From assembly GCF_000275845.1 (NCBI RefSeq), contig NW_006766900.1, positions 174,837 through 200,193 on the forward strand: DNA of 25,357 nt. The letters run 5' to 3'. This document shows, piece after piece, positions 1-9,988 of this stretch (its first letter is position 1; every line of letters starts with the position of its first letter). Under the pieces are notes generated by a model that was not told the origin of the DNA, ran no database searches, and worked only from the letters and a program-made list of their open reading frames with translations. A program made the translations under genes and the position numbers. Origin of the DNA: Dichomitus squalens LYAD-421 SS1 (Eukaryota; Basidiomycota; Agaricomycetes; Polyporales; Polyporaceae).

Positions 1-637
1 CAAAGCGCGCCACAACAGTCTACAGCGCATGCATGGCAGGCAGCATATGATCGTGCCAGATCCAAGCAGCGGTTGCACATTGATAACGATGGCAAAAGAT
101 CCAGGTGAGCTGCGAGCTTACAGATCGCAGCACGCAATGAGCGGCGCAGATTCTGCAGCGTCGAGCAGGGCTCATAACCTGTTGAACCCGGGGGGCGAAG
201 GCCTCTCCCACGGGTGGCAACGACAGCGGATAGCCTGCAACTCACCTAGAAGGGTTGTTGGTTATAAGAGGCTTGTTAGAGCGATGAGAGGAGACGTTCG
301 AGTGAACTGAACTGTAGATTGGGGGTACAGAGGTCCCCTATATATACTACTGTACATCTGTGGCTACGTAGTACTATACAGTACATTCCCAGGATGCACA
401 GTCGCACAGAGATGCAGTGCGTACACAGCGAAGCTGTGTGTGTACCACATGAGTAGTACAGCCTCGGTTATTGCAGTAACCAGCTGTGCCGTTCCATATC
501 TTGTGACGGCTGTGTTAAGCAAGCTGTGTAAACCAGCACCTGTTCAACAAATATAGTGCCACTGTTGTACATGCTGCCTCTGTACCATGGGCCGCGAGTC
601 AAGCGTCCTGACACAAGGTGGGTACAGGAAAAATACT
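1..637. other. Left-edge intergenic region, no gene seen
   Basis: No reading frame here shows a family motif or plausible splice structure. The stretch from about 320 to 600 is rich in short GTAC, AGCTGTG and ACAGC words and includes a small hairpin (ACACAGC, GAA, GCTGTGT) near 434-450. It is probably decayed repeat or spacer upstream of neighbouring genes. Confidence 0.5.
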
Positions 638-729
638 TGGCCAACGCCGGGGTCGAACCGACGACCTTGGCGTAACATGCGCAGGGCGCGCTATTAGCAC
701 CACGCTCTAACCAACTGAGCTAGTCGGCC
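638..729 (-). tRNA. tRNA-Ile with anticodon AAU, 18-nt intron
   Basis: The minus strand folds into a full cloverleaf. The acceptor stem GGCCGAC pairs with GTTGGCC (one G-U), the D stem is GCTC/GAGC, the anticodon stem TGGTG/CGCCA, and the T stem GTCGG/CCGGC with loop TTCGACC. The discriminator base is A (638). Anticodon AAT lies at 695-693. An 18-nt GC-rich intron at 674-691 follows the base 3' of the anticodon, the canonical nuclear tRNA intron position. A run of five T on the transcribed strand (plus 629-633) directly downstream is a good RNA polymerase III terminator. CCA is not encoded, as expected for a eukaryote. Confidence 0.96.
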
Positions 730-1525
730 GTTATACAGGTTGTATTAAGTATAATCACAACCCAATCGAACGTAGAGGAGGGAAATGCGTCGGAAATGCC
801 ACTGGGGGCATTTATGCTATATGCAACAAGTAGCTGGGTTGAACAAGGATTGTCTATCTGACTCGATCGGATACCCTTAGCATATTCTCTATACATCCTC
901 AGTCCGTCGGCTCAACATGTACAGGGACATTTGATGGCCTTATCCGATAAATTTGCCGCTGACCACTTGTCTGTCCAATTGTTCATGTGACACGCTCGCA
1001 GGCGGGTCTCGAGTCGCTTCGGTGTATCCATGATCAGCAGGTCTGAATATCGTATGGTGAGCATGCTGGAAGTTCACGTTCAGCCCCGGAACCACTGCTG
1101 AATTTGAACCAAATAGTGCATGATGCACAATATTGACTAACGGGTCCGATTGCGATATTGCTCTCAGGCTACACGACACCGCGCTGACCCTGCGGGGAGG
1201 CTCAAGCTCGATTCGGAACTGCGATTATTTTTCGCCAAGCACTGTAGCCGCCGCCTGGGGCGGATCGCGTCTCAGGCACATCTGGTGACGAGCCTTCGTT
1301 CGCCTCATTGCTTGCAGTGTTCGTCGCGGAGTTGTTCGCCGAACAGGCCGCTGGGCGAATGCGGCGTAACCTAATCATACGGCCGTGCTTCCGGCCGCAC
1401 TCCTGCCCTTAGCGCTGCCACGGGACCAAGTCGTATAAGGTTCCAACGCACATAAAAGTGAAGTCTGTCAGCCCTGCCGCCTTCCACCATCGGCTCCAGG
1501 AGATTTCTGCCCCGGAGTTTCCCCC
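730..1525. other. Upstream region of the PL8 lyase gene
   Basis: No gene is supported between the tRNA and the lyase start. Frames here are short and without motifs. The right part (about 1400-1525) should hold the lyase promoter and 5' UTR; nothing else is recognisable. Confidence 0.5.
1434..1440 (+). promoter_or_regulatory. Possible TATA box of the PL8 gene
   Basis: TATAAGG lies about 86 bases upstream of the proposed ATG at 1526, a normal distance for a fungal TATA element. A second weak A/T element (CATAAAAG) is at about 1451. This rests only on sequence match and spacing. Confidence 0.35.
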
Positions 1526-4500
1526 ATGGCAAGCACAGGTATCCCCTTGCAGCGTATTCTGGCTGTCGCGGTCGGTGTCGTGTTGCTCTTATGCCACCTC
1601 CAAGAGGGCTATGGCGCTGTCGCGGCGGCGGGAACCTCCCAGTCTGGCCTCTCAATCTCCACACGAGGTATCAGCTCGAGCGTACCATTTTCAACTTCAC
1701 ATGCACGGGCTGCTACTAGTACCGCCTCCTCTTCCCTGCTCACGACGTCGCTTACCGTGTCCGCGGTCTCGTCGAGTGCAAGCTATTCCGCTTCGACCGT
1801 CTTTCCATCGATACACATACACTCAACGGCCACTTCTCGTTCGGCGTCAGCTACCGTCTCGTCCGGGCCAAGTGGCCCAACGCAAAGTCTTGATCCGGGC
1901 ACTGCGTCTGACATCGCGACGGTCCTCGATCGCCGATTGTCGATCATCATCGAGGCCGTTGGCTCCGCTGCCAACCTATCGACTTGGTGAGCTCAAACCC
2001 CATTTGAGTTCGAGACATTGCGCTCAAAAAATATCTCAGGCTGTCGACCCTTGGAGCCGACGGCAAATGGCCCGAATCTGAGATCGATTATACTACCGGT
2101 TGCACCGCACGACGTGCCAATTGGTGAGTGATTTCAGAAGTGCCGTACGGATAAAATCGAAGCTGAAGGACCTCTCCCTCTCGTAGGCCTGCAGAAGATC
2201 ACTGGACCCGCATTTGTACGTGCGGGCGTGAACTACATCAACTTTGTGGTTAATGGGTTCTTCTAGCGATAATGGCTGCCGCTTGGCACGGCGGTCTCGC
2301 AGATGCCTCGAACTACAAGAACGATTCTTCGCTGCTCGATGCGATCTCGCGGGCAATGGATTACTGGTTCGTGAATGACTTCACGAATCCGTCGTGCCTC
2401 GACCAAGGAGGACTTTCTACCTGCCCTTGCGGCACCCCCGGTTTCTGGAACACCAACTGGTTCTCTAACGTATGTAGACCCCTTCCCACCATTTCGAGTC
2501 CCGATCGCAGACTTGACTGTTCGCTTCGTTATCCGCAGATTATCGGTATCCCCGAGCTCGTCGGCGAGTCGTGCAACCTGCTCGGTGCCGCGAATATGAC
2601 ACCGACGCAGCTGAGCAATTGCAGCAATATCCTTGACCGCGCCTTTGGCACGTTCGGAAGATCTGTCAACGGCCTTGGGTTCTTGACCGGCGCGAACACG
2701 CTTGATGTGGCGAAGATAGGGATCGACTCCGGGCTCCTGACCAACAACGCGACTCTCGTCACGGCGGGCTACCTAAGAATCCATAGAGAGGTTGTGGTGC
2801 AGAACGCTACTCGTGCGGATGGTATTCGGGAGGACGGTAGCTTCGGCCAGCACGGTGGTATCATCTACAACGGGAACTATGGGAAGGACTAGTGCGTCGT
2901 TCCTAAATCAATCCGCGATAACCTCCAATGACGAGGAGTCAATGGCGGGAATATTACAGCACGAACGATGTCTTGGCGCTTGAGATAGCGGCAGCAGGTA
3001 CGCAGTTCTCTGCGCAGAATGCGAACACAAGCTCCCAAGCAGCCTTCGAGACCTTGCTCGGCGGCGACTTATGGATGGTATACCGCAACGTCATCACAGG
3101 GGTACAACATTGGGATTTCGTAGGTGTCTTCGCTGCCCCATCCAATATGACGCTGATCCGTAGACGCACTAGAGTGTCTTGCCCCGCTTCATTACCTTCC
3201 CCGTATCAGACAACCAGTAGGAGTCCTGCATCTCACGTCCTCGTTCCTTGCTCACCTCGATATGTAGAGCAACAGCAAGCTTGAAGATCAATATTTCGCA
3301 GATCCAGGAACTTGGCAATCTGTGGGGTTCGGAAACCATTCAGTCGGTGTACAACAGCCTTGCTGTGAATAGCTGGACAGCGAATTCTGGTGATATTATA
3401 GGAAACCGCATGTTCTACGACAATGACTACATGGTGAGTCACTGCTTGTCGACAAGTTTCGCGGGCATTGGCCGTACTGAGATATGATTGCCCAAAGGTG
3501 CAACGTGGCCGCGGATATGTCAGTACGCTCCGGATGTACTCAGCCCGTACATCAAATACGGAATGTGTCAATTCGCAAAACGTAGGCTCTTGACGGAATC
3601 GGTGGATGCGGCATATTCTAATATTATTTCCCCGTCCCAGCCATTCGGCTTCCACCTCTCAGATGGAACACTTTATACGTATCTGCAAGGCGACGAATAT
3701 GAGGACATCGCGGCGGCATGGGATTGGAACTGTAAGTCTGCTGCCTAGGTACTGTGCGAGAGGGGTTTCACTGAAATTCGTGGCACAGTGATCCCAGGCA
3801 CCACGTTGGACTACAACGCTACTCCCTTGAGCTGCAACTTTACAGAGTGGAACGGCACCCAGGCCTTCGTCGGAGGTGTTTCTGATGGCAGCGTCGGCGC
3901 TGCAGCGATGCGGTACACAAACCCTTACACTGGTAGCCTTAGTTTCCAAAAGGCGTGGTTCTTCCTAGATGACGACGTCCAACACATCATGATCTCGTAC
4001 GCTGAATCGAACTCCTCCTCAGCCAATCCCGTCGTCTCCGTCATTGACCAGAAGCGTCTCAATGGCAACGTCTACGTCAACGGACGTGCCCTCAGGCAGG
4101 GCGGAAATTTCTCATACGTAGAGTCCCTCTGGCACGACGGTGTCGGCTACACGTTTGACCATGGGCTCCTTGACAGCCGTTCCGACTTAGCAGTTGATTT
4201 TGGGGCGCGCTCAGGCGACTGGGCGGCCATCGGCGTCTCGACCGCGGGGAACATCACTGTCGACCTCTTCTCTGCGTGGATCAACCACGGATCCGGTAAC
4301 CGGCTCGACGTCCCTATCGCATACACCGCATACCCTGCAACGACGTTCAAGATATTCGAGCGCAAACGCGCCGACACACAGTTGCTCTCCATCCGGAACG
4401 ATCAGTCAGTATCCGCCGCGTACGACACGAAGCACCGCACTGCGATGATTGTGTTCTGGGACGTTCTCGGCGGCTCTATCACCTTCGTGCCAGGGCTGCT

Positions 4501-4735
4501 GGATGCGCCCATCACTATTCAAGCTTCAGCAAATTCTGCTGTCATCTACAAGCTTGATGATGGCAATGTCACCGTCTCCGACCCATCACAAACCTTTTCA
4601 ACCCTCAACCTCGCGATCCAAGTCGGATTGTTAGGCCGTAGGCCAAAGGGATGGGGTAGCGAGCGCACCAGGACAATAAGCTTCACTCTGCCTGGCGGAG
4701 GTATGGCCGGAAGTAGCGTCACGAAGGCACTGTGA
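1526..4735 (+). CDS. Secreted polysaccharide lyase family 8 (PL8) protein
   Basis: Exons 1526-1986, 2040-2123, 2187-2215, 2267-2469, 2539-2891, 2960-3119, 3173-3216, 3268-3433, 3498-3581, 3641-3731 and 3789-4735 join in frame to 873 residues. PL8 enzymes (chondroitin AC, hyaluronate and xanthan lyases) cleave uronic-acid polysaccharides by beta-elimination. A hydrophobic signal peptide (residues 1-30) precedes a Ser/Thr-rich stretch (about 31-120), then the alpha/alpha toroid (WPxSEIDYTTG; NTNWFSN/IIGIPE near 253-265) and the C-terminal beta-sandwich (KAWFFLDDDV near 612; WHDGVGY at 673). Catalytic candidates by alignment to bacterial PL8 from memory: Asn312 (LTGANTLD), His364 (GSFGQHGG), Tyr373 (YNGNYG), possibly Arg435. 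The H-to-Y spacing of nine residues matches chondroitinase AC (His225/Tyr234). No frameshift or stop is seen, so it should be active, but the substrate cannot be told. It converges on the DUF6533 A gene, with 185 bases between stops. Confidence 0.9.
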
Positions 4736-4920
4736 GATGCAGTATTCCTATCAGTATAAAGTACCAGTAGCCTATCTCTCTTTCGAAGCACGGTGTCTAC
4801 TCAGACTCTCCTGCGCATGATACAAGATCGGACCTGTTTTTACGTTATGTTCTCGCGTTGGTTGGCAAAGGCATGCTATCATCAGAGGAACACTCACTTC
4901 TCTTTCGTACTGAGCCCGGC

Positions 4921-6688
4921 TCAGTACGATAGACGATGGCGCATATTTGACGGGACCTCAATACCGTCTTTGAAGGGATCGCTTCTGAACTGCGGCTGTT
5001 CCTCGTCATCCTCCCCATCTTCGTAATCGGGGCTGTCCACATCGTAGACGCCGTCGCCGTCGCTATCATCCTGGAAACCACTACAGTGGAAGGGTGTCAT
5101 CGAGGTGGCGCCGAGGTTGCCGATAACATTTGCCGTGCTAAAATTGACGTTGGACAGGTGCATGCTCCCCTCAAGCTCATTTTCCACCCCGTCGGAGAAG
5201 TAGATGCCACGAAGATCGAGTAAGAAACGGCATAGGAAGCAGACAGTGAGGCTAATGCGAAGGTCAGTAAACCTGACAGGACAGACAGATAGTCGCTAGA
5301 CGCACACTTCGTCGAAGTATGGCCAGACACGGAGGAACGTGGATGGCTGAGCGGAAAGATTGGCTTAGGTGTCGCACTACATGGACAGGTGAAGTCTCAC
5401 CGAGTCGGTCTAGGGTAATGTGAACACGCATCGCAGAAGAGACATTATTGAGCGTACCAGACTGGAGACAATAGACACGGCCTTGCTCGGAAATAGGGTA
5501 CTGGTCGTCTTTTGATGAGCTGAATTACACTAAAGACGAACGGACTACGCACACAAAGTAGGCTGTGCCTGACAGCACCAATAGCTAAGTGCTGTTCGCT
5601 GTACTGCCGGAGCCTGTACTCACCGTCTCGTAGTAGAAGCGTCGTGAGTGGTGCGTGCACACCCAAGCGGGAGCAATCTCTCTTGATTCCATACGTTCGG
5701 ATCCAAGTGAGCGCCAGGAAGATACCTTCCGACATCACCGTAGTCACGGTTGATATGGTCTCGACTATTACGTTCAGTACCAAATGAGCACCTGTCGGAC
5801 GACTTGGATTCTACTTACACCTATATCAAACGGTAATGGTGAGCATCAAAAGAGTATCCCGATGAGTCGTCACCAGGTACTGCGTACTTGGACATCAAAT
5901 CGTCAGGCAGGGTATAGGCGTGCATGCAGCCAAAAGGTGAGCCTCCTTGTACAGGTACGTAGTACGAACCGCCTGCCTGCAGCAAGTTAAACAATCGCCA
6001 CCACTCGCTCATGATGCTGATGACTCACAATGAAGAATAAAGGCCTAACCATGCTAAGAGGTATAACCACCAGCAGCGGCTTCCAATCACGCCCCCAAAC
6101 CGCATAGAAGCGTATGATGGTGAAGGCTGGGACGAAATTCTGTGATCTGGAACGAAATGCCTTCAGATTGGACTCACCAGCGAATGCGAGATAGTTGAGC
6201 GCAAGGAGCGCATCGTCTATATGGGTCAATCCACCGCAGCTGAGAGCCGGTAGTCAATACAGACGATAACGCAGTATGGCATAGTTTTCGCAGTGCTCGT
6301 ACCCGTGATCGCTCATGTCCCATGACAGCGCTTCTAGGATAAACATGACCCTCTCGAAGAGGGCAGTGTACCGATTGAGAAGGTATACCACCGTCGCCCC
6401 CGTGAACTTCCGTCTCCATATCCTTGGCACCTCGACGGTGAACATGAGCGCCCAGTCCAGCCACAAGAGGGCTAGCGCACATGAAGGACGAAAGCTGCAT
6501 AAGTCAACGCGCACTCGGGTGTATCGCCAGATGCAGGATGGAGTACTCACCTGTCGACGCCATGATGCAATAATTCTCGACCTGCCTGTGAGACGCCGTA
6601 CGTCAGGCACCCAGGGATGTTTGTAAGGTCGGAAGACATACATGATGGAGTAAGTCTCGCGTATCACATCTTCATAGCTGTCGTTCAT
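4921..6688 (-). CDS. DUF6533 multi-pass membrane protein, copy A
   Basis: Thirteen exons on the minus strand: 6688-6642, 6585-6551, 6471-6303, 6239-6178, 6126-6029, 5976-5888, 5820-5819, 5764-5624, 5568-5553, 5500-5458, 5409-5401, 5346-5306 and 5251-4921, giving 360 residues. The DUF6533 domain is at about 18-62 (VENYC, LLWLDWALMFTVEV, IWRRKFTG, YLLNRY). Hydrophobic segments follow (LLALNYLAFA, WGRDWKPLLVV, VWPYF), then a hydrophilic acidic tail with IGNLGA and SDPFKDG. The function is unknown; the topology resembles a seven-helix receptor, but that is inference. The exon map was fixed by alignment to paralogue B in this window. It needs a 2-nt and probably a 9-nt microexon. The start at 6688 gives the N-terminal length of copy B; in-frame ATGs at 6787 and 6799 would add 33-37 residues, and a TATTAAA near 6838 would suit those starts. 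Confidence 0.82.
5819..5820 (-). other. Two-nucleotide microexon (GT) in DUF6533 copy A
   Basis: The preceding exon ends in AA before a gtacgc donor (5887). Intron 5887-5821 ends in atatag, GT follows, then the consensus donor gtaagt (5818), and intron 5818-5765 ends in taatag before TCGAG. AA+GT+TC gives AAG TTC, Lys167-Phe168, and restores the frame of the next exon. Copy B has the same arrangement at 13882-13883. Confidence 0.65.
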
Positions 6689-7648
6689 CCCGAGGGGTAG
6701 CTGAGGAAACTGCCAGCGCCGAAGGGACCGCAGGAGCACATAGGATAGAGACGACGCATCAAGCCCACCGAGCGTGGTGGGACTCATCTCTGTCACCACG
6801 CAAAAGTGGGAGAGACAAGGATGGGCCCGCCTTTAATATGTTTGATCTGTAGCCGGCGCGCCCATCTCCAGTGTAGTACAGGCTATCTGCTATATCAAGC
6901 TATAGTGAACCAGTAGAGAGAGGCGCTACTGTACGTCAGAGCGCCTTCGGCCTGAGAAATGGCCAATAATAACCAGAAGAAGCCTGGATTTGAATGCCGG
7001 TCAGTGCTAGTGTGGGTACAACCCACGACGATGACATGATAGAAGTCGTACCTCAGGCGGATTCCGCTCTATCGAGGCGGAATCCGCGGAGAGGGCGAAG
7101 TCAGGGCGACATAACGTGCGGGGAGGTCAGGGGATATCGGGGTTAGGCTAGATGTAACATGGATGAGGAAGCTGCTGCTGTCTCTGGAATGACAGTGCCG
7201 CTCAGCAAGTTCAGCAAAGGGCCTTCTCACAACTGATGGGGATGGAGATGAGCACGACAGCGATGCGTTCGAACCGAACACGTAGGTTGCTTTCGGTCAC
7301 CAAGAAGCTTCGCTGCAGACCACTTCGCGTGCCAATCAGAAGGACCCCATGTCAGTACCCAAGTGCATGACCAGCTGATCGCGCAAGACTTTCAACGCCA
7401 GAGTGCTTAGGAGTTGGAGGTGCTAAGTGGAGACGCAACGATAAGACGTTATACATTAACGAGCCTATGATAAATCTGCGAGAAGCAACGGTCAACACCG
7501 GACGGTAGTCATAGAAATCGAACGCACCGAATACATTGACATTCAACACTTCTATCTGGCGAGCTTTGATTCGATGCGACAGACACAGACACGAAGACAG
7601 GCGTTCGAAAAGCCGCCAACGGCACCACCATCCGCGTCGAGGACCGGA
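6689..7648. other. Intergenic region between DUF6533 A and lactonase-like gene
   Basis: This holds the likely promoter of the DUF6533 A gene (left end) and the 3' flank of the lactonase-like gene (right end). No other coding region can be supported. A perfect 11-bp inverted repeat lies at 7057-7087 and is listed separately. Confidence 0.5.
7057..7087. repeat. Perfect 11-bp inverted repeat
   Basis: GCGGATTCCGC at 7057-7067 and its exact reverse complement GCGGAATCCGC at 7077-7087 are separated by nine bases, and the flanking AG before each arm also repeats directly. Each arm is itself almost palindromic. It could be a hairpin or a dimeric protein-binding site. It lies about 390 bases upstream of the alternative start of DUF6533 A at 6688 and about 560 bases past the lactonase stop. 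Confidence 0.6.
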
Positions 7649-8826
7649 CTAGAGCCACAAGAAGCCGGTGGGCGCGGCGAGATCAATCGATGCAATCTCC
7701 CTCAAACTCCTTCCGCCATCTACCCGTTCGAAAATCTTAACGCCTCCGCCGTGAACACCACCCGCGATGAGGTACTTGTCGTCTGGGCCGCCAAAGACCA
7801 TACCTCGGAGATGCTTGAGCCCAGAGCGCACCTCGGTCACGTAGCCAATCTTGCCCTTTGAGTCGACTGTTGAGAAGATAGCGATCGTGTCGCCCTCCGG
7901 CGAGGGGTCGTTTCGGTTCGAGACGTAGATGTATGGCGTGTGATACGACGAGTTGGGGGCGGGGATCAGAATCTCTGCAGCGAGCATGTAGGCTGCGTGC
8001 TCAGGCGGGGGAGGGGTCGCCATAGTCGAGATGGTGTCGAGGAGGATTGGCTCTTGAGGCAGAGGAGGCACGCGGTGCGCAACCACTTCGCTGGTCAGCT
8101 CCAAGAGAGTATAAACCACGTCCTCTAGCGAACCAATCCTCGCGTCAGGCATCCTTTGCGGATTCGAAGTTCAAAAAACATACCATAGAATGCGACGTGC
8201 CGAGGACCGGCGCCTGCCTTGTACGAGATGACACCCTTTTCCGCCCAGGTGCCATCTCCGTCACGGACGAGCCGGCGGGTCTTGTCCGCGCCAAGGTCGG
8301 GGATAAGCAGCTCCTTGTAGTGGGGATGCGGGATCACCTGGTGGAGGTGGGAGCCTTCCTGGCGATCCTTGTTGGGACCAGTACCCGTGAAGGGAACGGT
8401 GACTGTCTTCGCGGCGACAATGTACGGCGGTTCTAGGGATAAGGGCACCGCAGCAAAGGTGCCAGAGCTATACTGGACTCGACTTGGGATCAGTTGGTTC
8501 GCACGACAACGCTGGACTTTACTTACGTTCCCGAGAAGCAGCTCTTCATCCAGAGCGACGAGCGAGCACGGGTCAGCACCGCCGCTCGGCCCCTCTCCTA
8601 TAGCGGTAGCGCGACCCTCCCCATCGAGCTTCAACGCAATGATCCTTCCCTCGCTCTGTTCGAGAGCCGTATATGCGATGCTCTTGTCGGCGGGATGCGC
8701 GGTGATCCATGAGGGATGGTGGCCGACGGTGATGGTGGAAGTCAAGGTGAGCGAGGGCGCTTGCTGATCGAACGCGAGGGTATAGATTTCGCTTGTGTAC
8801 GACGCGACCAGGATGCGATGGACCAT
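7649..8826 (-). CDS. Lactonase-like seven-bladed beta-propeller protein
   Basis: Exons 8826-8527, 8472-8184 and 8124-7649 give 354 residues, a normal length for the lactonase family (Pfam Lactonase; 6-phosphogluconolactonase and carboxy-muconate lactonizing relatives). The start MVHRILVASYT is typical and begins blade one; an upstream in-frame ATG at 8895 is less likely. Supporting motifs are HPSWITAHP (about 38-46), GADPCSLV, EGSHLHQVIPHP in exon 2, AGPRHVAF before intron 2, TPYIYVSNRN in exon 3, and a closing strand IASIDL. There is no signal peptide, so it should be cytosolic. The first intron (8526-8473) is 54 bases with no in-frame stop, so retention would add 18 residues. Intron 2 (8183-8125) has a CTGAC branch site 20 bases from its acceptor. 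The substrate is unknown; the fold is more certain than lactonase activity. Confidence 0.88.
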
Positions 8827-8897
8827 GTTGACCTGGGACGAGCTCAGGTTGTGCTCGCACCTCTGATTCGGCTTATCGGAAGGGTCTGAACGCAAGG

Positions 8898-8903
8898 CTT
8901 ATA
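8898..8903 (-). promoter_or_regulatory. Possible TATA box of the lactonase-like gene
   Basis: TATAAG on the minus strand lies about 72 bases upstream of the ATG at 8826, which supports that start over the upstream in-frame ATG at 8895, since the latter would sit on top of the element. Match and spacing only. Confidence 0.4.
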
Positions 8904-9952
8904 TGGCGGCACGCCCGGCGCCGCGAGACCGAGGAATGTCCGCTGCTGATATCGATGTTGACAGGGACGGCGGTGACATGGTGAATCCGAGTGGTACTTA
9001 GGTTAGCAGAGCCCTGCTTCCCCCCAACTGACGCAGACTTCAGGACGATTGTGGCGACGGCGTATACCATCTACGTTCCCTTCCTGAAGCGTCCATCGCC
9101 CGCGAAGCGACGTAACACGTTCCTCCTATTTCCGAAGTTTATCCATGCGGGCGACGTTATCAAATATTGCTCGTTAGGAAGATGATTCCTAGCCTACAGC
9201 TGGCAGGGAATGACGATGAGATTAGCTGTAGCGGGTACCCCCATGGTTTCACCGAATCATGTTAGCCTTTCTTCTTCTGATGAGACTTGACGAACATGGA
9301 CGGCAAAGCCGACTTTCTGCCGCGATTGCAAGAGTACTGTGTACCGCGAGTTGTTTCACGTACACTCCGATAGGCATAGGCGACGCTAGTAATGCTAATG
9401 CTACTCGCGAGGACTCACTAAGCCAGTGGACATTGTGCCGTAAGGGACATCCGGAGAGGGTTTCGGTGGGAAGGGGCCACAGAGACCTGCCAATCTTAGA
9501 CTGACAGCGACTAGATGCAAGCTACGCAAGACAGCTAGCTATTCAAGAGCAACAATGCGAATGGAAAACGTCCCGGCCCGGAATGATAACCCGCCATCCT
9601 GAGACAGCTGTACCATAAGTGCTGGAGTGTAGTAGCTCACAATACAAAATGCGAAATGGATTGGTACTAACAACAATAGTATGGTATGGCTTCAATAGGA
9701 CCCTGGCCAGCAGGTAGGGTCAAATCACGATGCAGGGCGATACAGGGTATCAATGTCGACTAGATTTGGTGCAAAGTTATCATGAGTCTGAGTATGTCGA
9801 CGATAGAAACGGGCCGTACCAAACTTCGTTCACGCTATACATGTATTCGGTGAGAGCCTCTCCATATTCCAAAGTGGTAAACGTATGGATATCTGGTCCT
9901 CCGCACTTCAATAACGGGTGGCCATGAATATTGTGTGCACCTGGCAGGCTCG

Positions 9953-9988
9953 GCGCAAATTACTTATGCGCCCGAGCACAATTTGCGC
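9953..9988. repeat. 9-bp inverted repeat in intergenic DNA
   Basis: GCGCAAATT at 9953-9961 and its exact complement AATTTGCGC at 9980-9988 flank an 18-base loop containing GCGCCC. No gene is within 1 kb. Possibly a fragment of a miniature transposon or simply chance. Confidence 0.4.

Noticed and set aside
1526..4735. First impression of a glycoside hydrolase family 76 mannanase because of tryptophan-rich helices and DYTTG text.
   Set aside because: The Asn/His/Tyr spacing, the KAWFFLDDD and WHDGVGY motifs and the total length fit PL8, not GH76.
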